A DNA stretch of 64,000 bases from Candidatus Falkowbacteria bacterium (GTDB taxonomy: Bacteria > Patescibacteriota > Patescibacteriia > Patescibacteriales > Patescibacteriaceae), in the NCBI GenBank assembly GCA_016699775.1, contig CP065010.1, positions 744,001 through 808,000 of the forward strand. The letters run 5' to 3'. A program made the translations under genes and the position numbers. This document shows, piece after piece, positions 8,764 through 18,972 of this stretch; position 1 is the first letter of the stretch, and the number at the start of each line of letters is the position of its first letter. The notes beneath the pieces were generated by a model that made no database searches, was not told where the DNA came from, and saw only the letters and a program-made list of their open reading frames with translations.

Positions 8764-10030
8764 TTATTTTACACAACGGAAACCGTATAGAAATGTGCTA
8801 CCATTTCCTTCTTGATAAATATCTTTCATGAGATTTAAACTATAAATACCAACTTCACCTGTTTCATCACTAGACCCTCCACGCAAAAAGCATTGCCTTC
8901 AAGTGCACATTCTGTATATTGTCCAATTCCCTGAGCAGATGTATAGGTTGAAACAGAAGGTCCAGAAACAATTCTTTCATAGTCACTGAAATTTGATGAA
9001 TTCCAATCCAAAGTTGCTATTGATTATCACCATGAACATGATAATACATACCAACTCCATCCCCCTGCACACATACATCATCAACCCATTCAGCAAGATT
9101 TCCTGAAAAATCAATAATTGTATCACCACTTAGTAAAGTTAAAGTCCGTTGATGTGCATGATCATTGACACCACCTCCATAAAGAACACTTCCATCTGGC
9201 ATAGCTGTTGTAGAGCCACCATAATGACCACGACTAATGTAGCCAATTCCAGGAGAGCCACCAAACCAATTACTTTCAACTTGTTCAATATTTCTGGCAA
9301 TCGTCATCCATTGTGCGTTCGTACTTAAACTACCACCAATTGCTTGACACCTAGCTTTGGCATCCACTTGACTTATATTCCCAATCGACATACCTAATGA
9401 AAAAGAACCAACAACCTTATTATTAGCTGATATACATGGAGTAATCGCATCATTATATGTACCACTTGTTAGCGTCGCAGGAGTATAGTCCCTCTGTGGG
9501 GTTGCAGTGTTTGCACACTTAGCTTCATATTTCATCACGCAAAAATCATTGGTTTCTAATTCAGCACTACCAGGTACTGGTATATATCCAGTTGGACAAT
9601 TTAAAATACCATTTGAAGTTGCAATATGAGATCCCTTTGATAAATCATCTGTTGTATCACCTAAACAAAAAGTTAGCATATAACGCTTACCGCCTTCTAA
9701 TGGCATATATTGATAATCTTGATCAGGGCAACCGTTATCAGGCCATGGCTTTGGATTTGAAGGAACGCGTAACATATAGTTAGCACCTCCCTTAGAAATA
9801 CTAGAGCCTGGAGTTATTGAAGATGGAAATGTTCCTGTATCGTTATAATACATTTTCAAGGCTAACTGAATTTGTTTAATATCTGCCAATCTCCTTGTAT
9901 TACGAGCTGTCATCTTTGTATTATCTAAAGAAACCATAATCAAGGTCGTTAAAACACCAATAATGACAATTACAATCATTAATTCAACCAACGTAAATCC
10001 ATTTTTTAGGCTAGAAATTTTTTTGAACAT
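8764..10030 (-). CDS. Type IV prepilin-like protein with FGE-sulfatase-like head (two frame breaks)
   Basis: The N terminus is a class III/type IV prepilin signal (NGFTLVELMIVIVIIGV, cleavage before F) with a pilin helix and the KQIQLALKMYYNDTGTFPSS region. From about residue 150 a C-type-lectin/FGE-like module follows (GYIPVPGSAELETNDFCVMKYEAKC, shortened here to FCVMKYEAKC; GGSLSTNAQWMTIA; GNLAEWVDDVCV). The open frame stops at 9017, but the expected end is found in two further frames: LDWNSSNFSDYERIVSG, then FLRGGSSDETGEVG to GFRCVK and a TAA at 8764-8766. The second break is at the five-A run 8886-8890. It may be a minor pilin displaying a binding head. Confidence 0.8.
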
Positions 10031-10031
10031 A

Positions 10032-12152
10032 TTATGTAATCATCTTTAAAAATGTTTCCTCATCAATTATAGCGACACCTAATTTATCTGCTTTCCCCTT
10101 CTTACTACCAGCATCATCACCAGCCACCACATAATCTGTTTTCTTACTAACTGCTTTATGCACTATACCTCCTTTTGCTCTTATTATAGTATGTGCCTCA
10201 TCTCGGGTCAATTGATGAAGCGTACCAGTCAAAACAAAAGATTGACCAGCTAATTGTCCAGATCCCTTCAATGATTGTTTTGGCAGATCTAGGGTGACAC
10301 CAACCTTTGTTAAATGCTTAAGAAAATTCAGATGTCGAGTGTCTTTAAACCACTCAAAAATACTCTTACTAACCACTTCTCCAACATCAGATAACTGTAC
10401 AAGATCATCAAGAGTTAATGTACTAATTATCAAACCTAGATCTTTTGGTGTAATTATTTTAATTCCTTGTTTTTTTGCCCAGACAGGTATAATAGCTGCT
10501 AGCGTCCGTGCACTTTCCTCACCAATATGATTAATTCCCAGTGCATAGATAAAACGATCTAATTGAATATGTGAATGCTCGGCAATCGCGGAAATTAAAT
10601 TCGTCACCGATTTTTCAGCAAAGCGATCAAGAAGTAGTAGATCATCTTTTTTCAGACTATATAAATCAGCGGGATCAGAAATGAGGTTTGCCTGAATTAA
10701 TTGTTCTATAATTTTTGGACCAAGACCAGGAATATCCAAGGCATTTTTTGAAGCCCAGTGAATTAATCTTCTTAGATTAACCGCATAACAATTTCGGTTT
10801 AGGCAGCGAATCGCCACCTCTCCAGGTTGCTGACTAACAGCTGACCCACACATTGGACAATGTTTCGGAGGTTTGATAATTTTTTGTGAACCATCTCGGA
10901 GTTTTGGTAAAACAGAAATAATTTTTGGAATCACATCTCCTGCTCGTTCAATAATAACAGTGTCACCAATTCTGACATCTAATCGTTTTATTTCATCCAT
11001 GTTATGGAGCGTCGTATTACTAATTACTACTCCTTTCACACGGACGGGCTCTAACTTGGCGGTTGGTGTTAAGACACCAGTTCGTCCAATCTGCCAGACG
11101 ATATCTTTCACAACTGTAGTTCCCTGTTCAGCAGCAAATTTATAGGCCATCATATAGCGAGGACCTTTTCCAACCACACCTAACACTGGCCACATTTCAG
11201 TATGATCAACTACAGCCACAACACCATCACATTCAAAGGGTAATTCATGACGCTTTTTTTCCCAGTTATGATGAAAAGTCAACATTTCTTCTAAATTTTG
11301 ACAGAGAACATTTTTACGTAAAATTTTAAAACCCATGATCGCAGCTAATTCATGTTCAAGATGATGTGCACCTAACTCAAAATCACTAGCAATCCCATAG
11401 ACATAAAAATCTAACTGACGCTCCGCAGTCACGGCAGGATCAAGTTGCCGAACTGAACCAGCGGCCGCATTCCGCGCATTCGCTAATTGCGCTTTTCCAC
11501 TTTTTGCATACTGTTGATTTAATTTTTTCAATACTGCTTCAGTCATAATCACTTCACCCCGAATCTCAACTTCCCCGCTCGAAATAGCCTGAAGTATATT
11601 ACTTGCTTTTTTAGCATTAATACCAAGTTTTGTTAATTCAGTATTTGATGGAATGCGTAAGCGCAAAGGTATAGCAGCAATTGTTTTTATATTGGCAGTA
11701 ACATTTTCACCAACATTCCCATCACCTCGGGTGGCAGCTCGCCAAAGCACACCTTGTTTATAGACTAAACTTAAAGCTAAACCATCCATTTTTAACTCAG
11801 CATAATATTTTATTTTATGAATCGAATAATTTTGCTTTTCTAAAATTTTTCTATTACGTTCCTCCCACTCAGCCATATCAGCTTCGCTAAAAGCATCATA
11901 CAAAGAAATCATTGGAGAAGAATGTTGAACTTTCTCAAACTTTTCTAAACTTTTACCGGAAACACGTTGACTTGGTGAATCAGGAGTTATTAAAGACGGG
12001 AACTGTTGTTCTATTTTTACAAGTTCGTTCTTTAAACTATCCAAAGCTCCATCACTAATTTCTGGACGATCAAGAACATGATATAAATAATTATGTCGGT
12101 TAATTTCTTCTCGTAATATTTTTAAGCGTTTTGCTGCTTCTGCTTGTTTCAT
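10032..12152 (-). CDS. ligA: NAD-dependent DNA ligase LigA
   Basis: Seals nicks in DNA using NAD+. At 706 residues it is slightly longer than usual. Domains in order: Ia (HNYLYHVLDRP), the adenylation domain with the AMP-accepting lysine K121 in LKMDG and TRGDGNVGE, OB fold, a four-Cys zinc finger (CPMCG and CLNRNC), helix-hairpin-helix repeats (LDIPGLGPKIIEQL), and a C-terminal BRCT (FVLTGTLHQLTRDEAH). The frame is intact over 2.1 kb, in contrast with the broken pilin genes on either side. It is embedded in the pilin operon, with one base to the next gene and three from the previous one. Confidence 0.98.
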   Translation of the reverse strand: MKQAEAAKRLKILREEINRHNYLYHVLDRPEISDGALDSLKNELVKIEQQFPSLITPDSPSQRVSGKSLEKFEKVQHSSPMISLYDAFSEADMAEWEERNRKILEKQNYSIHKIKYYAELKMDGLALSLVYKQGVLWRAATRGDGNVGENVTANIKTIAAIPLRLRIPSNTELTKLGINAKKASNILQAISSGEVEIRGEVIMTEAVLKKLNQQYAKSGKAQLANARNAAAGSVRQLDPAVTAERQLDFYVYGIASDFELGAHHLEHELAAIMGFKILRKNVLCQNLEEMLTFHHNWEKKRHELPFECDGVVAVVDHTEMWPVLGVVGKGPRYMMAYKFAAEQGTTVVKDIVWQIGRTGVLTPTAKLEPVRVKGVVISNTTLHNMDEIKRLDVRIGDTVIIERAGDVIPKIISVLPKLRDGSQKIIKPPKHCPMCGSAVSQQPGEVAIRCLNRNCYAVNLRRLIHWASKNALDIPGLGPKIIEQLIQANLISDPADLYSLKKDDLLLLDRFAEKSVTNLISAIAEHSHIQLDRFIYALGINHIGEESARTLAAIIPVWAKKQGIKIITPKDLGLIISTLTLDDLVQLSDVGEVVSKSIFEWFKDTRHLNFLKHLTKVGVTLDLPKQSLKGSGQLAGQSFVLTGTLHQLTRDEAHTIIRAKGGIVHKAVSKKTDYVVAGDDAGSKKGKADKLGVAIIDEETFLKMIT

Positions 12153-12155
12153 AGA

Positions 12156-13304
12156 TTATAAATCCTTTATACAGCGAATAGCAAAAGAGTATTGTATTTT
12201 ATTATCACTTACATCAACTACATCACGTCCAAAATTCGGTAAGTTACCTTTATCAATAGTTCTCATTGCAACTGGATTATTACCTTTTTTTGTTGAGGAC
12301 CAGTATTTACTAAGATTTTTTTGATCAACAAAAGTTACCCCATCAGAATCACGATATCCAGTACCGACTCCATTAAAACCACCAACTATTCCACCACCAT
12401 TAGGTGGAGGTGGAGACATTTTTAACCCAGCGCTAGCACATTGAAACTCATTATCATCTGCACTGGAGCGAGATTCATCACAAGGATCCTCATCACTATC
12501 TTTTAGAAAATTTTCTAAATTACTCCACTCGGAATCGGTTGGAATATGCCAACCAACCGGACATAGCCCCTGAGCACCATCAGTTTCGCTTCCATCCATG
12601 GCAGCTTCCCAAGTATACAAAGCTCCCGGAAATTCTGGACCAGAACTACAATTTGCCTCATCATTATCAAAACAAGAACGGCCTTTTTCGAAATCAGTCT
12701 CTGATGCGTCATTACAAGGTGAAGCATCTTCACCATTAATACAAGTTCCATCAGCTTTTTTTTGCTTTGTTCGTAATGATGTTGCCATCCAACACCGACC
12801 ATTAATCTCAGTAGTTGGATATTCATTTCCTTCATCATCATCATCAGTTATTATTCCTAAATAATCATCTCCACAAGTAAAGCCTGCATACTTTATCCCA
12901 GCACTGATTGTTCGATTGTATGGCCCTTTATATCCAGTGGCCTCTATGCTAACACCACTAGCATTTTTATTCGTAATCACAACTTTATAACGACGATTGC
13001 CATCAGTATACTTAGACATAGCTTCAGAGTTATCACAGCTATCACAACTATTCTCAGTAAAATTAATACAATCATTCACTGAGCAACCATTAAAAAATTC
13101 ACTATTATTTTTATAATACCCACGAACTTTTTCAATTGCCGATTGAGCGGAAACAAAAGCAATATTAGCCTCCTCTTGTCCTTTATTAGCATCAAGATTA
13201 TTAAGTAGCACGGTAGCACCAATACTAACTGTTGTTAAAACAACAACAATAACCGTCATAACCAGTAATAGCGCCATTCCTTTTTTTGGTTTTACTCGAG
13301 GCAT
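12156..13304 (-). CDS. PilX-like membrane-anchored FISUMP-domain protein
   Basis: The N terminus (KKGMALLLVMTVIVVVLTTVSI) resembles PilX-type minor pilins or pilin-assembly proteins; the hydrophobic helix spans about residues 9-31. The C-terminal half is a FISUMP (Fibrobacter succinogenes major paralogous) domain: INGRCWMATSLRT, ALYTWEAAMDG, GLCPVGWHIPTDSEW, and the ending YSFAIRCIKDL. FISUMP domains are extracellular and Cys-paired, with unknown ligand. It sits between a second FISUMP gene (12 bases upstream) and ligA (three bases downstream). At 382 residues the frame is intact. Confidence 0.85.
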   Translation of the reverse strand: MPRVKPKKGMALLLVMTVIVVVLTTVSIGATVLLNNLDANKGQEEANIAFVSAQSAIEKVRGYYKNNSEFFNGCSVNDCINFTENSCDSCDNSEAMSKYTDGNRRYKVVITNKNASGVSIEATGYKGPYNRTISAGIKYAGFTCGDDYLGIITDDDDEGNEYPTTEINGRCWMATSLRTKQKKADGTCINGEDASPCNDASETDFEKGRSCFDNDEANCSSGPEFPGALYTWEAAMDGSETDGAQGLCPVGWHIPTDSEWSNLENFLKDSDEDPCDESRSSADDNEFQCASAGLKMSPPPPNGGGIVGGFNGVGTGYRDSDGVTFVDQKNLSKYWSSTKKGNNPVAMRTIDKGNLPNFGRDVVDVSDNKIQYSFAIRCIKDL

Positions 13305-13316
13305 ATAGTTAAAAAA

Positions 13317-14589
13317 TTAATCTTTAAGACAACGGATAGAGAAATTCCAAGTAAAATGGTCAAACGAATCAGCAATAGGTTCATTATCATTATTAGGAAT
13401 CCAAATATGATAAGCTTGAACATTAGAATTATGTTTATTTGAAGACCAATAATTTCCATAAGAACCAAGATTTCAAAAAACATTTCCCCAGCTTGTTCTC
13501 GGGCTCCCGCTAAAATATCATTAAAACCTGATGAACCAGTAGATTTAAGTATAGGTCCAGCTGTTGATCTATCGCCAAAAACAGAAATTAAGGTATCAAA
13601 TTCTGGGAGTGAAGGAATATGCCAACCAACCGGACAAATTCCTTGAACTTTATTTTCACCATCAAAACTTGCAGATCCATTCATCGCAGCATCCCACTCA
13701 TACAAGGCATATCCTGCCAAACAATCTGCCTCTGTCCCACGAGTATTATCAGACTTAATACAATCTCTTCCTGAACCATTTTCACCACACTTCGTATACT
13801 ATATTACTCACAGTTTTGGTACATTGAGGGGCAATAAAACTAGCGCCCGAATTTATACAAGCTCCATTTGGCTTGGTTTTTGTTTTTAAATTCTCCGCCA
13901 TCCAACACTGATTACCAATCTGAACTGTTTTATAAGAAAAACTATCACGATCATAAATCGTTTGTCCACAAACAAAGGGAGTCAAGGCCACAGTTGTTTG
14001 TAAGCGTAGGATTTCATTTGATGAGCCATCAACAGGCTCAGCGGCTAGAAACATTGTTAATTTAGCTGACTTATACTTATTAGTAGCTCCATCTAAGGCA
14101 ATGACATCAACATCAAAATCAAGCATTGTTGAATCACTAGCATTAAGGTAAACAGAGTATGGAAAAACAGGTAATCCATTACGAGTAACTGCCAAGCGAG
14201 TTACACCATTATTATCAACTTGTAAAAAATAACGAACACACTGTTCATTTTTATTTATAAAATATAAATCCTTAACAGTACTTCCTAAAAAATTTCTGGA
14301 CGGTGTATAAAAAAATAGATCACCACTACTCGCTCCGCCACAATAAGTTAAACTGTCACCAATTCTTTAACGATTGTTTGGCTCCCGCGACTTCAGTTTT
14401 TAAAAAATTTAATGAATAACTTAAACTTTCATGCAAATTTTTTTGTGAAGTGGTTGTTCGTTGATTATCAACCGCTTGCCCGAATAAACCCGTGGCTACT
14501 ACCATCATTGTCACAAACAAAGCCATAGCAATCATTAATTCAATGAGTGTAAATCCTTTATTACCGATTATTTTATTATATAAAGTCAT
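13317..14589 (-). pseudogene. Prepilin with FISUMP head, three frame breaks
   Basis: It starts as a type IV prepilin (NKGFTLIELMIAMALFVTMM; PilW-like). The coding sense then passes through four segments in different frames: to about 14364; through SSGDLFFYTPSRNFLGSTVK and YDRDSFSYKTVQIGNQCWMAEN to about 13787; through CGENGSGRDCIKSDN and YALYEWDAAMNGS to about 13490; and finally NLGSYGNYWSSN to WNFSIRCLKD with a TAA at 13317-13319. Together these make a complete FISUMP protein of about 420 residues. It is either a pseudogene or an intact gene carrying three indels; the unbroken FISUMP domain order argues that decay, if real, is recent. Confidence 0.75.
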
Positions 14590-14596
14590 ATTATAA

Positions 14597-15133
14597 CTAA
14601 GGACGCCAATCAGTTAATTCATCCTGAATGGTAATTGTATTTTGTTTATTATCAGACTGCCAATACACTTCTGATTTTACTGCTAAATGAGGCGGTGTGG
14701 CTCCGGCATTATAGGTTGTGGTAATCACTCTACGAAAGGGAGTATTTATAGCAGTCAAATCTGCTGTATATATATATCGATGATTAAAAATTTTTAATGC
14801 ATCAGAATTCTTTACACTACCATCAGAAAAAGCATCAATAGTAATCAAGCCACCAGGATCAGTCATAATAGTAAAACTATAGGGTTTGTCATCATTCGTA
14901 TAGATACCTAAAAAAACATCCTCTTCTTTATTATCATAATTCTGATCACGAATAAACCGAACTAAATCAATTCCCTCTTGAGCTAGATTATTAGCAATCA
15001 AATTATTTTTTGTACTAATTTTAGTTTCTTGGCTTAAAATCATTACCCCAATCAGACCACCAAAAACCAAGATTAAAAGAGCCATTGAAACTACCACCTC
15101 AATTAATGTAAAACCATTTTTATTTTTTTTCAT
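14597..15133 (-). CDS. PilV/GspI-like type IV prepilin
   Basis: 178 residues with the prepilin signal NKNGFTLIEVVVSMALLIL (cleavage before F, Glu at +5) and the following NLIANNLAQEGIDLVRFIRDQNY, typical of PilV-like minor pilins. The remainder is a short beta-rich head (ITTTYNAGATPPHLAVKSEVYW). It would be inserted by a type IV pilus or type II secretion machine not encoded in this window. It lies seven bases before the FISUMP prepilin and three after the LamG-prepilin end. Confidence 0.9.
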   Translation of the reverse strand: MKKNKNGFTLIEVVVSMALLILVFGGLIGVMILSQETKISTKNNLIANNLAQEGIDLVRFIRDQNYDNKEEDVFLGIYTNDDKPYSFTIMTDPGGLITIDAFSDGSVKNSDALKIFNHRYIYTADLTAINTPFRRVITTTYNAGATPPHLAVKSEVYWQSDNKQNTITIQDELTDWRP

Positions 15134-15136
15134 ACA

Positions 15137-16345
15137 CTAATAACTAAGAGGGATATTATACTTAAACGAAAGATATTCCTCCACAGCTTGACGATCAGAT
15201 GAACTGAGAAGAGTATTATACACAATCACTTCGGCATAATCAGCTTGAGTAGAATAATTAGATTAGCGCTTTTTCCAATATTATTGAAAACATAGCATAT
15301 GTGCTGGCATTATGGGTAATAATTTGAAAATTTGCTTTATCTCTCATCAAGGTAGATGTAGTTAATTAGCGTTCCATTATTAAAGATTCCTCCGGTTCTT
15401 ACCTAGTACTCCAAGCCCAATCACTGACTAATCTTGACTTGCAGTTTGATTAGGTATCACAATAAAAGGCGTGTTAGCACCATCAGTATCTCCTAAAATA
15501 TGGGCCTGTAATTTGTAGGATCTGCCCATTTCATAACAACAAATACTGTCTTCAATGTTGATATTATAGATAGATTTAAATTATCGTTCACCCCATCAAA
15601 CCTCACCACCGGTAGAGAATTAACTTCATTTGTAATAAAGGTTGGGCGAAAATCGTCATTATTTTGTGTAGCATTCCTCCCAGACGTACTTGAATCAGTC
15701 CAAGAGCTAACTCGAACTCCATTATTTAAAGTCAGAGCATCAGCCTTCCACCAAGCTATTAATCCAGTTATAGAATCTGGCAAAATAGATGTTTTAAGTG
15801 CTGGTGCAATCGAAACCGTACCTGCCGGGAGTAATCTCCAAAGATTTACCACTGCATTATTTTTTATTTAATAAGTTAATTAATAAATAAGTTGTTGAAG
15901 TAATTCCTAATTCAGTATTATTAAAATAGGTTTTTCCGGTTCCAGCATTAAACAAAACTGAGCCTGTCGTCACGCCACCATAGGAAGGATATACTTTTAA
16001 ATCAGAGTTAAGTTCAACAAATTTATATCTTTCATTTGAATCATAGGTTCTATCGCCATCCAAATCTGCAAATATTGTATAGGTATTGTATCCACCAACA
16101 AATTGCACCCCCCAACCAATTGGATCTTTTCCCTGAAACCGCTCACCATTCAAAGCTTTATCAGCTGCTAATCGTAAATCACTTGCAAGTAAATCTCGGC
16201 TAGATGAGAAGGCCGTTGAAGAATCATTAGATGCCCGAAAATTTACCAAACCCAAACCAATAATAATAGCAACAATTCCTAAAACAACTATTATTTCTAC
16301 CAAGGTAAAGCCCGGAAGTTTTTTTTGTGATTGCCTTAGTATCAT
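15137..16345 (-). pseudogene. GspH-like prepilin joined to a LamG-like head, multiply broken
   Basis: The first 162 residues are a prepilin (PGFTLVEIIVVLGIVAIII, GspH-like). The stop at 15857 comes at a six-A run (coding strand). With one A fewer, the frame runs on as LLNKNNAVVNLWRLLPAGTV into a concanavalin/LamG-like module (SITGLIAWWKADAL, SWTDSSTSGRNATQN, VVRFDGVNDNLNL). After 15493 the sense continues in short pieces of several frames (GDTDGANTPFIVIPNQTASQ; VRTGGIFNNGTLIN; MRDKANFQIITHNASTYA) and ends ADYAEVIVYNTLLSSSDRQA to a TAG at 15137-15139. About five breaks fall within 15.24-15.50 kb. If intact it would be a minor pilin with a carbohydrate-binding-like tip. The join at 15865 is inference. 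Confidence 0.7.
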
Positions 16346-16360
16346 ATACTAATACATTTT

Positions 16361-17614
16361 TTATTTTTGTAACTCTTCAATAGCCCGGTCAAGTTGCGGA
16401 TCTTTATTAGCTGCCCGATCTTCGGAAGTTCGTTCAATTATAATTTCTGGTTCAATGCCTGTTTCATGAATATATGAACCTTTAGGAGTTAACCATTTGG
16501 CTGTAGTAACTTTGATAACTGAACCGTCACTTAAATCTCGCAAAACTTGCACCGAGCCTTTACCAAAAGTTTTTTCACCAATCAAAATTGCTTTGCCATA
16601 ATCCTTAAGAGCTCCGGCAACAATTTCTGAAGCTGAAGCACTACCTTGATTTACTAAAACAGCTGTTGGCATATCAACCAAAGGAGCATTGCCGGTAGCT
16701 GAATGTTCAATGTTTCTGTTATCACCAAACTGTTCAATGACAATACTGCCCTCAGGTATCCAAGCACTAGCCATGGCCACTGCAGTATCAAGATATCCAC
16801 CTGGGTTATTTCGCAAATCAAGCACTAAACCTTTTGATTTCTTTCGCAAAGCCTCACTGACTGCCTGGTTAAACAAGTTCGTTGTATCATCATTAAAATT
16901 ATACACTTTTATAACAAAGATCTGCTCTTTCTCAAGCCAGGTTGTTTTAATACTTTTTACTATTACTGTGTCGCGGACAATTGAAATATCAATTGGCTTT
17001 GATTCTTTGGCTCGCAACAAAGTTAAAGTTACAGTTGTACCTTTTGGTCCTCTAATTTTCTTTATTGCTTCCTCTAAAGAAAAATTTGTGGTGGTCTCAC
17101 CATTAATTTTATATATTTGATCACCGGCTCTAACACCGGCTTTCATCGCTGGCATATCTTCAATCGGTGCCATGATAGTTAAAATTTCATTCCGATATCC
17201 AATCTCAGCTCCAATACCTTCAAAAGTGCCGGCTAAATCTTGATCAAATTCTTTAGCTTCCTCTGGATTAAGAAAAACTGAGTAAGGATCATCAGTGGAC
17301 TGGACCAAACCTTGTAAAGCTCCATAAAATAATTTTTTCTCAGTTAAGGCATCAGCGTCAACATATTCTTTTTTAACAATGTCCCAGACCTCCCAGAAAA
17401 GTTTAAAATCAATATCCTTACCACTACTATTACGCTCTAGTTTCCCGGTTACTAAACCAGAAAAAACATTTTCTCCAGAAGCTATTGATGAGCGACCACC
17501 AAGAAAAAAGCCACCCCCAAAAGCCAGACCAGCTATGGCAAGACAAATAAGAAACCAAGTGATTTTTGAAGAACGCCTTACCGGCGCTCCATGATGTGAA
17601 TAGTCAATTTCCAT
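16361..17614 (-). CDS. Carboxyl-terminal processing protease (S41, CtpA-like)
   Basis: Membrane-anchored serine protease that trims or degrades envelope proteins. It has an N-terminal transmembrane helix (WFLICLAIAGLAFGGGFFLG), a PDZ domain (about residues 120-210, MKAGVRAGDQIYKING), and the S41 core with the catalytic serine in GSASASEIVAGAL and lysine in GEKTFGKGSVQ. The 417 residues match the family. It is the first gene of the operon of prepilins, so processing of the surface proteins that follow is a reasonable guess, but CtpA enzymes act broadly. Confidence 0.95.
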   Translation of the reverse strand: MEIDYSHHGAPVRRSSKITWFLICLAIAGLAFGGGFFLGGRSSIASGENVFSGLVTGKLERNSSGKDIDFKLFWEVWDIVKKEYVDADALTEKKLFYGALQGLVQSTDDPYSVFLNPEEAKEFDQDLAGTFEGIGAEIGYRNEILTIMAPIEDMPAMKAGVRAGDQIYKINGETTTNFSLEEAIKKIRGPKGTTVTLTLLRAKESKPIDISIVRDTVIVKSIKTTWLEKEQIFVIKVYNFNDDTTNLFNQAVSEALRKKSKGLVLDLRNNPGGYLDTAVAMASAWIPEGSIVIEQFGDNRNIEHSATGNAPLVDMPTAVLVNQGSASASEIVAGALKDYGKAILIGEKTFGKGSVQVLRDLSDGSVIKVTTAKWLTPKGSYIHETGIEPEIIIERTSEDRAANKDPQLDRAIEELQK

Positions 17615-17660
17615 AATATAGAGTATATCATATTTATGTGGGGTCTAACAAAGTTACTAG

Positions 17661-17689
17661 TTGAAAAATATCAATTCTTAAGCTACAAT
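17661..17689 (+). promoter_or_regulatory. Predicted promoter of murA
   Basis: TTGAAA (17661-17666) and TACAAT (17684-17689) are exactly 17 bases apart. Transcription is predicted to start near 17696, about four bases before the murA ATG at 17700. Confidence 0.6.
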
Positions 17690-17699
17690 AACAAGCAAT

Positions 17700-18962
17700 A
17701 TGTCTATATTTATCATTAAAGGACAGCGCCCATTAGGTGGTGAAATCAAGGTTGGTGGGGCAAAAAATGCCGCCTTGAAAATAATTCCAGCAGCAATTCT
17801 TTCTGACGAACCTTTAGTTATTTCAAATCTTCCGGATATTGAAGATACAAAGCGCTCACTTGAAGTTTTTGCATCTCTGGGTGGAGAAATTCAACTTAAT
17901 GGCGATCAAGCAACTCTGCAATTAAAAACAATCTCAAAACAGTCACTTGACCCACATCTAGCAAATAAATTCCGAGCATCAATCATGTTCGTTGGACCAT
18001 TGCTGGCTCGAACAGGAGAAGTTGTCTTCCCTCACCCAGGTGGTTGTGTTATTGGGGCTGGCACACGTCCAATTGATTTATTTCTTGAAGGATATAAATG
18101 TCTCGGCGCCGAAGTGTCCATCGAAGATGACGGGTATCATTTGAAAGCTCAACGCTTACAAGGCAACACATATTTCTTTACAAAAATTTCTGTAACTGGA
18201 ACTGAAAGTTTAATGATGACCGCTGTCTTAGCTAAAGGAACAACCGTCTTAAAAAACTGTGCCTGCGAACCAGAAATTTTTGAATTAGCTAACCATCTTA
18301 ACCGTTGTGGTGCAAAAATTTCTGGAGCTGGGACATCAACCATTACCATTGAGGGTGTTAAAAAAATTCAAGGAGGTAATTTTGAAATTATGCCCGATAG
18401 AATTGAAACAGGAACCTTTGCAATCTTGGCCGCAGCTGCCCGCTCACCACTCAGTATTACACATTGCTGTCCTAACCACATAGAAATTTTATTGACGATT
18501 TTTAAACAAATGGGGATTGGCTTTACTCAAGGCAAAGATTGGCTTTCAATTAATTCTTTCCCCAAAGAACTGCCAGCCTATAGCATTAAAACTCACGAAT
18601 ACCCTGGTTTTCCAACCGACCTACAATCCCCCTTCACGGTTCTGATGACACAAGCACACGGCTCTTCACTTATTCATGAAACAATTTATGATCGACGCCT
18701 CTTATTTACCGACATGTTAACTCAAATGGGAGCCAATATAACCATGTGTGATCCACATCGTGTAGTTATTCAAGGACCGACAGAGCTTCATGGAAAATCC
18801 TTAACCTCTCCAGATCTTCGTGCAGGAATTTCAATGATTATTGCGGGCATTATTGCTCAAGGAACAACAAAAATTGATAATATTTATCAAATTGAGCGTG
18901 GATATCAAGATATTGAAAAAAGATTACAATCAATTGGTGTAGACATTGAACGAGCTGACTAA
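17700..18962 (+). CDS. murA: UDP-N-acetylglucosamine 1-carboxyvinyltransferase MurA
   Basis: First committed step of peptidoglycan synthesis, adding enolpyruvate to UDP-GlcNAc in the cytoplasm. The start MSIFIIKGQRPLGGEI and K22-N23 (GGAKNAAL) are typical. The loop PHPGGCVIGAGTRP carries C116, the residue that forms the covalent adduct and is the fosfomycin target. The 420-residue length is standard. It is transcribed on the plus strand away from ctpA, with a PEGA-domain gene starting directly after it. Confidence 0.97.
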   Translation: MSIFIIKGQRPLGGEIKVGGAKNAALKIIPAAILSDEPLVISNLPDIEDTKRSLEVFASLGGEIQLNGDQATLQLKTISKQSLDPHLANKFRASIMFVGPLLARTGEVVFPHPGGCVIGAGTRPIDLFLEGYKCLGAEVSIEDDGYHLKAQRLQGNTYFFTKISVTGTESLMMTAVLAKGTTVLKNCACEPEIFELANHLNRCGAKISGAGTSTITIEGVKKIQGGNFEIMPDRIETGTFAILAAAARSPLSITHCCPNHIEILLTIFKQMGIGFTQGKDWLSINSFPKELPAYSIKTHEYPGFPTDLQSPFTVLMTQAHGSSLIHETIYDRRLLFTDMLTQMGANITMCDPHRVVIQGPTELHGKSLTSPDLRAGISMIIAGIIAQGTTKIDNIYQIERGYQDIEKRLQSIGVDIERAD

Positions 18963-18972
18963 AATATTTGTT

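Noticed and set aside
13564..13758. Plus-strand frame opposite the FISUMP prepilin
   Set aside because: It overlaps the well-supported FISUMP motif GICPVGWHIPS on the other strand and lacks any domain.
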